NCBI RefSeq assembly: GCF_029338235.1
Contig: NZ_CP119785.1
Coordinates: 1,240,001-1,304,000, forward strand
From: Haloarcula rara
GTDB lineage: Archaea; Halobacteriota; Halobacteria; Halobacteriales; Haloarculaceae
Direction: 5' to 3'
DNA length: 64,000 nt
Shown: positions 28,376 through 37,653 of the stretch, piece after piece
Layout of the letters: each line of letters opens with the position of its first letter
How positions within the stretch are numbered: position 1 is the first letter of the stretch
Program-made: the position numbers and the translations under genes
Notes under the pieces: generated by a model
Database searches by the model: none
What the model was told of the DNA's origin: nothing
What the model saw: the letters and a program-made list of their open reading frames with translations, nothing else

Positions 28376-30232
28376 CTATTCGAGAGCGTCCAGCCGGAAC
28401 TCGAAGGCGGCGACTGGCAGTTCCAGGTCGTGCTCGACGAGCACTTTCGGATGCACTTCGCCGATGACGCCGACCGTCTCCCCGTCCAGCACGACATCGG
28501 CCGCGCGCCCGTCGATGAACGTCGGGTGACTCGTCGCGGGCGTTTCGAGGTCTTTCCCGAACGCCTCAGCGATGGCCTGGAGGCGGGCCTTGGCGTCCTC
28601 GTAGGAGGCGTCGGTGCGGGCAAGCGCCCCGGCGACGGTGCGGTGTTCGCTGACGCCGGTGTTCTGTCCCTCGTCCAGGCCCGCGGCGAGCCCGATTTCG
28701 GCGAGGTCCTGCGGGTAGCGCCGGTGAGTGTTGTTCTCCAGGACCATCATGAGCGACGGGAGCGCCCACGTCCGGAGGATAGTGTAGTCCTCGCTGTAGG
28801 GCTCCTGGATGGTGACCGGGTCCGAAAGGCCAACGAGGGTATCGTCAGCGTCTGCTGCCTCCGGGTTCGGGAGATTCATTCGCTCGTAGTTCTCCGCCTC
28901 GTTAGTCATGTGGAAGTTAAGCAGGTCCTCGAAGCCCAGTCCCACGAGGGTATCGCGGGCGGCGTCTTCCAGCACGGAGCGGTCGTGGCGGCCGCCGACG
29001 GTCGAGACGTCGGGGTAGGTCGGTTCGAGGCTGTTGAACCCCAGCGCCCGGCCGATGTCGTCGACGATGTCCAGTGGGTGGATGACGTCGACCCGGTAGG
29101 GCGGAATCTCGACCTCGAAGGCGACCCCGTCGTCGGTCACGACCCGCGTGGCGTCCAGCCCGGCCCGTTCCGCGTAGTCGATAATCTGCTCGGGCTCGAG
29201 GACGACACCGAGCAGGGACTCGATGCGGTCCTTGCTGACTGTCTTCGTCCGGGTCTCGAAGTCGGGACGTTCCAGTGTCCGGCCGGCGTACTCGCCGGCG
29301 GCGTTGTCGGCGTACTCGACGTTCACGCGCTCGATGGTGCCGCCGCGGGCCTCCAGCGCGTAGCAGACGATATTGCACATATGGTCGATGGTCCACTGGT
29401 CGGTCCCGGTCAACTCGATGAAGAGGTCCCGGGAGTCCTCGCTGACCTCCGTCCGGCGGCCGTTGATGACCGGCGGGAACGAGAACAGGCCGATGGCGTC
29501 GTAGATGGCGGGCACACGGTCGAACTCGGCGACGAGGTCGCCGTATTGCTGGCCGGTGTCGTGGCGCTCGATGACCTCGTTCGGGGTCATCTCGGCGTCG
29601 GATTCCAGCGGGACGAAGGTGGCCTCGTCGGGGTCTGCGCTCGTGTAGGTAATCGCGTTGGCGCCGGTGGTTTCGACGGTGGCGTCGCCGACCATTTCGT
29701 CCTGGGGCTCCTCGCTGGCTTCGGTCGGGTCCTGTCCACCCGAGAGATCCAGACTGCTCGAGTTGCTGTCGGTCGGGCGGAGGTCGGTCCCTTTCAGCAT
29801 CGTCAGGTCGTGGACCCCGATAGCGCCTTTCGCACGCTTGCGGCCCATCGTCGCGTGGAGCTTCTCCTGCAGTTGAATCAGCGATTCGAGGGCACCGTCG
29901 GAGAGGTCCAGCCCGCGGACGACCGCGCCGGTGACGTAGGGTCGGTCCTCTGGCTGGTCCTCGACCTCGATGGTCCAGTCGGCGCTGTTGGTGTTGGGGA
30001 CGTAGACGCCCCGGTCGTCGCCGTAGTGATACCGGAGCGAGCGGGCCACGCCCTCGACTGAGAGGCGGTCGAGCCGGTCGGGCGCGAACTCGAGCTGGAA
30101 CTCGTCGTCCTCGGTCCAGCCCTCGAACTCCAGGCCGAGGTCGAACAGGTCCGATTTGAGTTCGTCGTCGTCTTTCTCGTCGTGGCCGGTCAGGTATCGC
30201 AGTTCGTCGGGGTCGACGTCGACGACTGGCAT
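28376..30232 (-). CDS. pheT: Phenylalanyl-tRNA synthetase beta subunit
   Basis: A 618-residue archaeal-type PheT. It begins MPVVDVDPDELRYLTG, has the B3/B4 tRNA-editing region (GLFSFPPVINGRRTEVS at about 250-300), a B5 DNA-binding-like fold (about 320-380) and the catalytic-like B6/B7 core to the end (GEVHPKVL). It pairs with PheS to charge tRNA-Phe. The ATG at 30232 is chosen because the family starts there; frames extending upstream to 30589 are non-coding in character. Normally pheS-pheT are contiguous; here an opposed MFS gene separates them, leaving about 390 bases of leader. Confidence 0.95.
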   Translation of the reverse strand: MPVVDVDPDELRYLTGHDEKDDDELKSDLFDLGLEFEGWTEDDEFQLEFAPDRLDRLSVEGVARSLRYHYGDDRGVYVPNTNSADWTIEVEDQPEDRPYVTGAVVRGLDLSDGALESLIQLQEKLHATMGRKRAKGAIGVHDLTMLKGTDLRPTDSNSSSLDLSGGQDPTEASEEPQDEMVGDATVETTGANAITYTSADPDEATFVPLESDAEMTPNEVIERHDTGQQYGDLVAEFDRVPAIYDAIGLFSFPPVINGRRTEVSEDSRDLFIELTGTDQWTIDHMCNIVCYALEARGGTIERVNVEYADNAAGEYAGRTLERPDFETRTKTVSKDRIESLLGVVLEPEQIIDYAERAGLDATRVVTDDGVAFEVEIPPYRVDVIHPLDIVDDIGRALGFNSLEPTYPDVSTVGGRHDRSVLEDAARDTLVGLGFEDLLNFHMTNEAENYERMNLPNPEAADADDTLVGLSDPVTIQEPYSEDYTILRTWALPSLMMVLENNTHRRYPQDLAEIGLAAGLDEGQNTGVSEHRTVAGALARTDASYEDAKARLQAIAEAFGKDLETPATSHPTFIDGRAADVVLDGETVGVIGEVHPKVLVEHDLELPVAAFEFRLDALE

Positions 30233-30620
30233 CAGTGACGCACCTCCGGCGGACCGACGGTGCCGACCCGCCACCCCGGTGTGGACAGCCGCGACGCCGT
30301 GGGTTCGTCGTGCGGGCCGGTGACTGGTGATTGAGACGACCAGCGGGTGACACCCAGCAGAGAAGCCACAGCTAACATTAGGCCAGAGTATTCTACAGTA
30401 CCAGTTAACAGTTCTTACTTCGCGGAGACAGCGGATGCGAACACCCCTGGTCGGGTCGAACTGCCGTGGACTGCCCCAGCTGCGAGTGGGACCGCCGTAC
30501 CCGAAATCCCTACCGACGGAGTAGACGGCTCGATACGCCACCGTAGACCACGAGACGCCCGGCTCCAACATATTTTGCCCAGGCGACAATAGTTTTATTT
30601 ATCTATATAATATCTAAATT
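30233..30620. other. pheT leader and MFS promoter region
   Basis: No gene seen. On the minus strand the 19 bases 30402-30420 (cagttaacagttcttactt) match 33596-33614 ahead of pheS with one mismatch, so this is probably the pheT promoter with a leader of about 145-170 bases. On the plus side, tttatttatctatataatat (30593-30612) is a TATA-rich element directly before the MFS start. Confidence 0.6.
30402..30420 (-). promoter_or_regulatory. pheT promoter-like element shared with pheS
   Basis: cagttaac-a-gttcttactt here and cagttaac-g-gttcttactt at 33596-33614 are almost identical and both precede a PheRS subunit gene on the minus strand. This could be a copied promoter or a common regulatory site. 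Confidence 0.55.
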
Positions 30621-31910
30621 GTGAAACGTAGCAAGCTGCATATATCTGTATTGGCTACTGCTCGTTTGGCAGACACAACAGGGAACGGGTTTCTAATCGT
30701 CCTCCTGCCGGCCTACCTCGCTGCGGGTTCGTTCTCACTGCACTACACGCTCGGCCCGATTACACTCGCCGAGAGCGCACTGATAGGGTTCGGACTCGGT
30801 ATATACAGTTTGGTCAGCGCTGGCCTGCAGCGATACACGGGGCGCCTCTCGGATGCGGTCGTCCGACGTCGGCTGTTCGTCCTCGCTGGCCTGTCCATCG
30901 TCGGTATCGGGAGTTTTTGCTATCCGTTCGTCGACAGGTACCCCGCTGTCGTCGCCGTACGCGCCATGCAGGGTTTCGGGGCGGCGCTTGCCCTCCCCGC
31001 GTCGATGGCTATCGTCAGCGAGGTCTCGGAGACGGGTGACCGCGGCGAGAACATGGGCCTGTTCAACAGCGTGCGACTGACCGGGTACGTGATAGGACCG
31101 TCTGCCGGGGGCCTGTTGCTCGCCAACGGACCGTACTGGCTCACCATCGGGGGCGAGGCGAAACAGATATCCGGTTTCACAGCCGCGTTCTTCGCGGCCG
31201 GGATGTTGGCCGCTACCGGGATACTGCTGGTTGCGCTGGTCGTCCCCGAAACGGTGGGTGGGAAACGGGACAGTGACTCGGATAGCCTCGGCTCGCTTAC
31301 CGGCAAAAAACAGTTCTTACACCCGGTCATCGCACTTGGCATCGCCTCGTTTTTCATCGCTATCACCCCCGATTTGATCGTCGCGTTACAGCCGGCTATC
31401 AACGAACGACTCGGCCAGAGCGAGGCGATGTTCGGGCTTGAGTACTCGGCGCTCATCCTCGCGCTCACACTGTTGATGATGCCCTTTGGCCGCGCCAGCG
31501 ATAAGTTCGGTCGACGTCCGTTACTCCTGCTCGGAACAATGCTGCTCGTCCCGGCGATACTCGTCCAGGCGGTCATCACCTCGCCAGTGATGATGATCGG
31601 AGCGCGGCTGTTCCAGGGGGTGGCGATAGCCATGGGGTTCTCGCCGGCACTGGCGTTTGTCGGCGATCTCGCCGAGTCGGGCAACAGTGGGCACAGTTTG
31701 GCAATCGTCACGACGGCGTACGGATTTGGTCGCGCACTCGGCCCGATACTCGGCGGTTTCTTCGGCGGGTTCGGATACAAGTGGCCGTTCATCGCAGGCG
31801 GACTCCTGACGACGATGTCGCTCGTCATCATAGCCACACAGGTACGGAAGCCAGAGTGGGCAGCGAGCGACGAGAACCGGCTACAGAGTGACACCGACGT
31901 TATGACGTGA
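30621..31910 (+). CDS. MFS transporter
   Basis: A 429-residue protein with about 12 hydrophobic segments. Cytoplasmic motif A occurs in both halves: GRLSDAVVRRRL (about residue 75) and FGRASDKFGRRPLLL (about 290). The N-terminal half has GNGFLIVLLPAYL and the RAMQGFGAALALPASMA motif of drug/metabolite proton antiporters. The substrate is unknown. The GTG start at 30621 is about 10-28 bases after a TATA-rich run. It points opposite to pheS and pheT, between which it lies, and looks like an insertion into a synthetase pair. Confidence 0.88.
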   Translation: MKRSKLHISVLATARLADTTGNGFLIVLLPAYLAAGSFSLHYTLGPITLAESALIGFGLGIYSLVSAGLQRYTGRLSDAVVRRRLFVLAGLSIVGIGSFCYPFVDRYPAVVAVRAMQGFGAALALPASMAIVSEVSETGDRGENMGLFNSVRLTGYVIGPSAGGLLLANGPYWLTIGGEAKQISGFTAAFFAAGMLAATGILLVALVVPETVGGKRDSDSDSLGSLTGKKQFLHPVIALGIASFFIAITPDLIVALQPAINERLGQSEAMFGLEYSALILALTLLMMPFGRASDKFGRRPLLLLGTMLLVPAILVQAVITSPVMMIGARLFQGVAIAMGFSPALAFVGDLAESGNSGHSLAIVTTAYGFGRALGPILGGFFGGFGYKWPFIAGGLLTTMSLVIIATQVRKPEWAASDENRLQSDTDVMT

Positions 31911-32043
31911 CACGGACTCCTGGCGGAGAGTGACCCATGCGTCCCGCTCGGCCTGAAACGTCTCCACTTGTCCAACGACCACTCTGGGGCCCACTGGCAA
32001 AGAAAACAGCGGGTCCGCTACGAGAGCGACGCTCCGAACGTTC

Positions 32044-33555
32044 TCACCGGACGAGGGGCGTCTCACGCAGCAGCTCTAAGTCACACAGCGTCCCGTGGAC
32101 GTCGCGGATGTCCTCGAAGCCGTACATCAGCATGAGCAGGCGTTCGAGCGAGAGCCCCCACGCCATCACGTCACAGTCGACACCGAGCGGCGAGAGCACC
32201 TCCTCGCGGAAGATACCCGAGTTGCCGACTTCGACGACCTCGCCGGTCTCGGGGTGGGTGCCAAAGAGTTCGAAGCTGGGCTCCGTGTACGGGTTGTAGT
32301 GGGGCTTGAACTCCAGGTCGGTGATGCCGAACTGCTCGTAGAATTCGGTAAAGGTGCCCATCAGGTCACGCACGGAGAGGTCCTCGGCCATGACCCATCC
32401 CTCAATCTGGAAGAACTCCAGTAAGTGCGTCGGGTCGAGCGTGTCGTTCCGGTAGACCTTCTCGACGCTGAAAAAGCGCTGGGGCGGTTCGAGCTCGCCG
32501 ATCTCCTCGCCGGAGAGATACCGCATCGACAGCGACGTGGTGTGGCCCCGCAGGTCCAGCCCGCGTGCGACATCTTCCTCCCACGGCGAGTGGTACCCCT
32601 CACCGTCGGGGCCGACGCCCTCCCTGTGTGCCGAGCGGACGCGGGAAACGAGGTCCTCGGGGATGTCCCCGATTTCGTCCGGTCGCTCGAGGGCGAACTG
32701 GTCCCAGTGCGTGCGCGCGGGGTGGTCCTGGGGCATGAACAGGCAGTCGTTGATCCAGAACTGGGCGTCGACGTGTGGGCCTTCCATCTCCTGGAACCCC
32801 ATTCCCACGAGGGTATCTTTGACCCTGTTTGCGGTCTGGCGGAGGATGTGTTCTTTCCCGTGGCTCACGTCCTCGGCGTCGGCCGCGACATTGTACTCGG
32901 TGAACTCGACGTCCGCCCACTCGCCGCTGGTGAGCAACTCGGCGGTGAGCTGGTCGACGGTCTCGGCGGCCTCGACGCCGGCCATCAGCGCGGTGACGCC
33001 CTCGTCGGTCAGCTGCACGGAGCGGACGGTCTCCTCACGGACCTCCAGCAGGCCACGCCGTTCGAGCTGGTCGAGCGCGTCGGCGTCGACCTCCTCGAGC
33101 TGGTCGTCGGCGACCGCTTCGAGCGCGTACATTTCCGTGTCCTGGCCCGGTTTCGCGTCCGGGTCGGCGGTTATCTCGCCACTGTCTATCTGGCCGTACC
33201 CCTTGCGGGCGTAGTTCGACAGCGCGATATCGACGGCGGGGCCTTCGAGCCCGGAGGCGCCGATGACCTGGCCCAGCTGGACCGGCTCCTCGTCGGCGCC
33301 GGCGTCGACAGCGGCCTCATAGAGGTCCTGTTCGGGGAGGCTCTCAAAGACGTACTGGGTGCCCTCCTCGGTCAGCGTGTAGTGTTCGATAGTCTCCTCG
33401 GTGACGGTCAGCAGGCCGTCGTCTTCGAGTTCGAACGCGGCCCGTGTCGCCGTCTCGGGTTTGAGGCCGGCCTCGTCAGCCACCTCGTCGATGCGCCTTG
33501 GGTCGTCTGCGTCGGCGGCCTGGAGGACGGCCACCTGTGCCTGTGGTCGCTTCAT
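32044..33555 (-). CDS. pheS: Phenylalanyl-tRNA synthetase alpha subunit
   Basis: A 503-residue archaeal PheS. Three N-terminal winged-helix modules (about residues 1-200) bind tRNA. The class II catalytic core has motif 1 around DTLVGMGFQEMEGP, motif 2 RFFSVEKVYRNDTLDPTHLL, and motif 3 GLSLERLLMLMYGFEDIRD. FELFGTHPETG, then NSGIFREEV, forms the Phe pocket region. The ATG at 33555 (MKRPQAQVAVLQ) fits the family and the promoter element 41 bases upstream. Its partner pheT is about 1.8 kb downstream, past an oppositely oriented MFS gene. Confidence 0.96.
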   Translation of the reverse strand: MKRPQAQVAVLQAADADDPRRIDEVADEAGLKPETATRAAFELEDDGLLTVTEETIEHYTLTEEGTQYVFESLPEQDLYEAAVDAGADEEPVQLGQVIGASGLEGPAVDIALSNYARKGYGQIDSGEITADPDAKPGQDTEMYALEAVADDQLEEVDADALDQLERRGLLEVREETVRSVQLTDEGVTALMAGVEAAETVDQLTAELLTSGEWADVEFTEYNVAADAEDVSHGKEHILRQTANRVKDTLVGMGFQEMEGPHVDAQFWINDCLFMPQDHPARTHWDQFALERPDEIGDIPEDLVSRVRSAHREGVGPDGEGYHSPWEEDVARGLDLRGHTTSLSMRYLSGEEIGELEPPQRFFSVEKVYRNDTLDPTHLLEFFQIEGWVMAEDLSVRDLMGTFTEFYEQFGITDLEFKPHYNPYTEPSFELFGTHPETGEVVEVGNSGIFREEVLSPLGVDCDVMAWGLSLERLLMLMYGFEDIRDVHGTLCDLELLRETPLVR

Positions 33556-33595
33556 ATGCGTGTCTCGGTCGTTGTCGGGAGTACCGCGGGTCGCT

Positions 33596-33614
33596 CAGTT
33601 AACGGTTCTTACTT
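33596..33614 (-). promoter_or_regulatory. pheS promoter-like element
   Basis: cagttaacggttcttactt lies 41-59 bases before the pheS ATG on the minus strand and recurs with one mismatch before pheT (30402-30420). Confidence 0.55.
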
Positions 33615-33897
33615 GTTGTTCGCGGGTCGCCGCTCCCCGCTCACTTCGAGGGGCGTCCGCCAGACGCCCCTCGCTCCGGGCGGTTTCGTCCGGGCCACCG
33701 CAGCCCTGACTCCACCGCCCGTCAGAATCCGAAAAAGAACCCGAACCCCGGGCGACGCGACGGCTTGACGGCGACACTGGCAGCGTGGGATTCGGATGCC
33801 ATATGCGAGCGATTGGCGCGCTGGAAAATAAGAATTGTGACCTGGGCGGCTAGTGGACGTCGTATTTGCTGGACTGAGCTTCGGCGATGCTAACAGA

Positions 33898-34148
33898 CAG
33901 AAAGCCCCGAGCGGCGACGGTCCCGCGCCTCGCTGTGCGCGCTCGCTTCGCTCGCGTGCTTGCGTCGGCGGGGTTCCCGTAGCCGCTCGCCCCTTTCAGT
34001 CCCACCCATACCGGCTGGCCAACCGGCTACGGGTGGACTGAAAGGGGCGGCGGGCTGAACGAAGGCGGACGAAGCAAGCACCGAAGCCGACCAACGGGAG
34101 GCGAGGCGCGCAGCGAGTCCCCCGAGTTCAGCCCGCCGGGGCTTTCTG
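33898..34148. repeat. 251-bp nested palindromic element
   Basis: Three inverted-repeat pairs are partly nested, with 11-, 19/20- and 10-base arms. The interior is GC-rich with cgctcgcttcgctcgcg-type short hairpins. There is no reading frame with haloarchaeal protein character. It resembles non-autonomous palindromic elements of haloarchaeal intergenic regions. Confidence 0.6.
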
Positions 34149-34195
34149 GCTCTCAGCAGTCGCCGAAGTTTCGAAAACACCGAGTCCAGTAGTTC

Positions 34196-35833
34196 CTAGT
34201 CCCGCGTTCGGTGCGAGTCCAGGTCGATGTCCAGCTCGTCGAGCTTGTCTTCCCACTCGGCGCGTTTTGCCTGGTGCTCTTCCAGGAAGGCTTCCATCAG
34301 CTCCGCCGCTTGCTCCTTGCAGCCGCCACAGAGCCGTTCGCCGCCGACACACTCCTCGTAGACCTCCTCGGCAAAGTCGTCGTCGTCGCCCGAGAGGAGG
34401 TACGCGTACAGTTCGTAGACGGGGCACTCGTCGGCCTTCCCGCCCTTCTCGCGCTGTTCCTCGGCGGTGGCCCGACCGCCCGTGGTGGCGGATTTGACCT
34501 TGTCGTAGCCCGCCTCGGGGTCGTCGAGCAGCGAGATGTGGGAGGCCGGAATCGAGGAGGACATCTTCCCGCCGGTCAGCCCGGTCATGAAGCGGTGGTA
34601 AATCGAGGAGGGCGGGAGGAAGCCGTAGCCGCCGGTGTCGAGTTCGACCTGGCGGGCCAGTTCGTCGGCCTCGGCGTGGTCCAGGTCGAAGGCGTCGACG
34701 TGTTCGTCGTAGACCCGTTTCTCGCCGTCGACGGCCTCGATGAGCGCCTCGAAGGCTTCGTCGGTGGCGTTGCGGTCGAAGATTCGGGTTCGGGGCCGAA
34801 TCGGCTCCTTCCCGGCGTTTTCGAGTTTCTCGACGGCGGATTCGCGGGCGTCGGCGGGCGCCAGCTCGTGTTCGCGCAGCCAGTCAGCGGCCTCGACACA
34901 GCGGGGCATCTCGGGGTCCTCGGCGTAGGACTCGCGGGCGTCGTAGGCCTGGCGCAGGAGGGTCCGTTCGACGGCCTCGGCCTCGAAGCTGGCGAAGGCC
35001 TCGGTCACGCCGAAGTAGCGCATCCGCGCCGCGAGGTCCCGAGCGAGCCGCATATGGGGGTCCTGGTCCGGGCCGACCGGAATCACCGTCGGCTTGGGCT
35101 CGTCCAGTTGCGGATAGAGGATGTCGGCCATCTGCGTGACCACCGACTGCATGTGCGAGACGTCGGTCTCGCCGTCGAAGTCGTAGATGGCCTGGAGCTC
35201 CGAGAAGTTGGTCTCGGCGCCGAGTTCGAACGCGAGGTCCTGCAGTTCGCGGTTGTCGGACTGGCGGTAGAGCTCCCCTTCCTCGGGGTCGAAGCCCAGC
35301 GCGAGCAGGGAGAGGATGTAGCTCTCCGCGTGCTCGTCGATCTCGCTCCAGGAGAGCTCGCGGGCGGCGTGGGCCTCCAGGTCGGCGATAAGCGCGTAGG
35401 CGTCGGCGCCCTGCTCCTGGTGCCAGATTATCTCGTCGAACACCATCTTGTGGCCGATGTGCGGGTCGCCGGTCGGCATAAAGCCCGACAGCGAGGCGAA
35501 GGGCTCGTCGTTGCGCATCGCCTCGGCGACCGGGTCGTAGTCCCGGTGGCCGAAGATGACGCCCCGGCGCATCAGGTAGTGGGGGTTCGGGACCCCCGGG
35601 AGCACGTCGTCGAACTCCTCGATACCGAACTGCTCGAAGAGCTTGCGGTAGTCCTCGACGGTCGAGGAGCCCCACGGGTCGAGGACGGCCTCGTCGGCGC
35701 CGGCGGCGTCGGTGCCGCCATCAGTTACCGGAACAGCATCCGACTCCCGCCACGCGGCTCCCGACTGGCGGCGGTCCTCGTCGGGCGATGCGTCGTCGTG
35801 GTAGGAGTCGCGGTCGGTCATGGTTTCGGACAC
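34196..35833 (-). CDS. trpS: Tryptophanyl-tRNA synthetase
   Basis: A 545-residue class I synthetase. The HIGH signature appears as TGDPHIGHKM (about residue 122) and KMSSS as GGKMSSSIPAS (about 425). The TrpRS pocket region GQDPHMRLARDLAARM is present. It is longer than most archaeal TrpRS because of an acidic N-terminal extension and inserts in the C-terminal half, as in other haloarchaea. The C-terminus has a Cys cluster (CVGGERLCGGC). A second in-frame ATG (35821) is possible. It is upstream of pheS on the same strand, separated by the palindromic spacer. Confidence 0.93.
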   Translation of the reverse strand: MSETMTDRDSYHDDASPDEDRRQSGAAWRESDAVPVTDGGTDAAGADEAVLDPWGSSTVEDYRKLFEQFGIEEFDDVLPGVPNPHYLMRRGVIFGHRDYDPVAEAMRNDEPFASLSGFMPTGDPHIGHKMVFDEIIWHQEQGADAYALIADLEAHAARELSWSEIDEHAESYILSLLALGFDPEEGELYRQSDNRELQDLAFELGAETNFSELQAIYDFDGETDVSHMQSVVTQMADILYPQLDEPKPTVIPVGPDQDPHMRLARDLAARMRYFGVTEAFASFEAEAVERTLLRQAYDARESYAEDPEMPRCVEAADWLREHELAPADARESAVEKLENAGKEPIRPRTRIFDRNATDEAFEALIEAVDGEKRVYDEHVDAFDLDHAEADELARQVELDTGGYGFLPPSSIYHRFMTGLTGGKMSSSIPASHISLLDDPEAGYDKVKSATTGGRATAEEQREKGGKADECPVYELYAYLLSGDDDDFAEEVYEECVGGERLCGGCKEQAAELMEAFLEEHQAKRAEWEDKLDELDIDLDSHRTRD

Positions 35834-36028
35834 GGCCGGGCCGTGTTACTACACCCTTGGCTCCGGTCGGCGCAAAAAGGGTTCGCTTCCGGTGCTCGCC
35901 ATCAGGTCGGAGTGGCGGTGGTTCCCAGCGCCGGAACGCCCACGGTACCACAGCGAGACCCGACCGCCTTCGCGTACTGTTCCAGCGTGCCCCCGCTTCT
36001 GTTCGCCTGGCGCGCCCGGTAGGTAGTT

Positions 36029-36421
36029 TTAATCGGCCATAGGGAGGTCTGTCTCGGGCACGTGGTCCATCACAGACTGCGTGAGTGTCTCTCCATCTAC
36101 TGGTTTCGTTAGATAGCCCTGATACTCCTCGTCAATCCGGACAATTTCATCGACCGCGGAGATGAAGACGACCGGCACGTCCAGGCCGGCGTCGCGAATC
36201 CGTTTGAGGAACTCCTCACCGGACTGTTTTGGCATACGACGGTCACAGAAGACGATGTCGGCGTCGTCGACTGTTTCGACCGGGACGTCGCCGTCGCTTG
36301 CCGTCTGGACAGTGTATCTTTGACCGAGGTACAACGCGTAGAGTTCCCTGACCTCTTTCTCGTCGTCGATGAGTAACACAGAGGTCGTTTGCGCTGATGT
36401 ATCGGGCTCTTCAGCGGTCAT
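36029..36421 (-). CDS. Response-regulator receiver protein
   Basis: A 130-residue single receiver domain. SVLLIDDEKEVRE gives the acidic pair, DIVFCDRRMPKQSG the phospho-acceptor Asp, VVFISA the conserved Thr/Ser position and YLTKPV the Lys. There is no output domain, so it signals by protein contact or by phosphate transfer; unlike haloarchaeal HalX proteins it lacks the HalX helix. The ATG at 36421 (MTAEEPD) is preferred over 36448. No histidine kinase is in the window. It lies between trpS and endA, which are often neighbours. Confidence 0.9.
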   Translation of the reverse strand: MTAEEPDTSAQTTSVLLIDDEKEVRELYALYLGQRYTVQTASDGDVPVETVDDADIVFCDRRMPKQSGEEFLKRIRDAGLDVPVVFISAVDEIVRIDEEYQGYLTKPVDGETLTQSVMDHVPETDLPMAD

Positions 36422-36596
36422 ATACACGGTAACGGCCTGACGAATCAATACGGTTCAGCGAAACTAGTAAGGTGTTTTCTCCGGTAGCCCGTTCCGTCAC
36501 CGACGTCTGTTAGACAGGCGAGCGCGACACCTGCCAAACAGGAGATATACCCACGGCAATCCAGAAATCGGGAGTGGTACGGTCTTCGTACCGTCC

Positions 36597-37592
36597 TCAC
36601 GGCGTCAGCCGCTCGACCTGCACCCACTCGATGCCGTCGCCCACCAAGGCGAACACCATCGTCTTCCGGACGCCGTGGGCCAGCCGCACGTCCAGCGCGA
36701 GGTCCCGCGGTTCGAAGTGGTGGTCGGCGGGCACCACTCGGACGAGCAGTTCCGAGTGGCCCAGGTCGTCGACTGACTCGACGTCGGCGTAGGTCCGGAA
36801 ATCAGCGCCGAACTTGAAGCCAGTCTTGGGGACGACACCCGAGTCCCGCAGGGCGGCGTAGACGGCCAGCCGGCGGTCGAAGCGCTCGCCCTCGACGTCG
36901 CGGCCCCGTTCCACCACGGCACTCTCGCCGCCATCGACACTTAGCACCCCCTCGCGTGCCATATACGCCGCCTCGACGAGCGAGAGCTGGACGGCGTCCT
37001 CGTCCAGCCGTTGCCCGTAAAAGGCCTGCTGGTAGAGCGTTTCGGGCGGGTCCCAGCACAGCACCCGCTCGGCCAGCAGCGTGCCGTGAACCTCGGGTAC
37101 GTCGGCAGCGCTGGTCCCCTCGATGGACCGCCGGCCCGTGTCCAGATACGTGAGTTCGCTCTCCTCGTCGACGACGGCCAGCACGCACTCGCCCAGCGAC
37201 GCCGCGGGCACGTCGTCGCGCTCGCCGACGACCCGGACGCGGTGGGCCACCGCGTCGTCCCACGGCCCCTTGCCGCGCGGGTAGACGACGAAGTCCACGC
37301 CCACGGGGTCGTCGACCCACCCCTCGCGGGCGGGCGTGAGATAGAACCCCCGGTCGCGTAGGTCCTTGTAGACCAGAAAGTCCACGGCCGAGACGGCCCC
37401 GGAGGCGAGGAGTTCCTGGACGCCCATCCCGTCGACGGCGTCGATGTCGCCGCGATAGCACAGATGGGCGGCCTCCACCGGCGCGAGGTCGAGGTCGCCG
37501 TCGCGAGCGCGGCCGTAGCCACGGGAGTCGTAGAACCGCTCGCGGGCGCGAGAACCTGCCCGGACGACGTCGCCGTCGAGCGTGAGTTGCAT
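36597..37592 (-). CDS. endA: tRNA-splicing endonuclease
   Basis: A 331-residue fused, two-repeat EndA, the haloarchaeal form in which an inactive N-terminal repeat is joined to an active C-terminal one. The C-terminal triad is visible: Tyr in GADFRTYAD, His in LGHSELLVRV, Lys in VRKTMVFAL (about residues 258, 275 and 306). It cuts bulge-helix-bulge sites in pre-tRNAs and in rRNA processing stems like those seen here around 16S and 23S. The start is ATG 37592 (MQLTLDGDVV); upstream frame is not conserved in character. Confidence 0.94.
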   Translation of the reverse strand: MQLTLDGDVVRAGSRARERFYDSRGYGRARDGDLDLAPVEAAHLCYRGDIDAVDGMGVQELLASGAVSAVDFLVYKDLRDRGFYLTPAREGWVDDPVGVDFVVYPRGKGPWDDAVAHRVRVVGERDDVPAASLGECVLAVVDEESELTYLDTGRRSIEGTSAADVPEVHGTLLAERVLCWDPPETLYQQAFYGQRLDEDAVQLSLVEAAYMAREGVLSVDGGESAVVERGRDVEGERFDRRLAVYAALRDSGVVPKTGFKFGADFRTYADVESVDDLGHSELLVRVVPADHHFEPRDLALDVRLAHGVRKTMVFALVGDGIEWVQVERLTP

Positions 37593-37653
37593 ACAGGTGG
37601 GTGCTCGACCGAGGGTCAAATCCCCTGCGGGTCGCAGTCGCCGACCCCCGACG

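Larger units (their letters stand above)
33556..34195. other. pheS-trpS spacer with nested palindromes
   Basis: No gene. The first 60 bases hold the pheS promoter element (33596-33614). From 33898 to 34148 lies a nested structure: outer arms cagaaagcccc (33898-33908) and ggggctttctg (34138-34148), and a central hairpin with 19-20 base arms (33988-34007 and 34031-34049) containing ctttcagtcc/ggactgaaag. A further pair is cgggctgaac (34051-34060) with gttcagcccg (34126-34135). It could be a structured RNA or a mobile palindromic element. Confidence 0.6.

Noticed and set aside
28246..28434. The 36-bp repeat as an insertion sequence or target duplication
   Set aside because: No transposase is present and the repeat lies inside pheT coding sequence, so it is a copied gene end.
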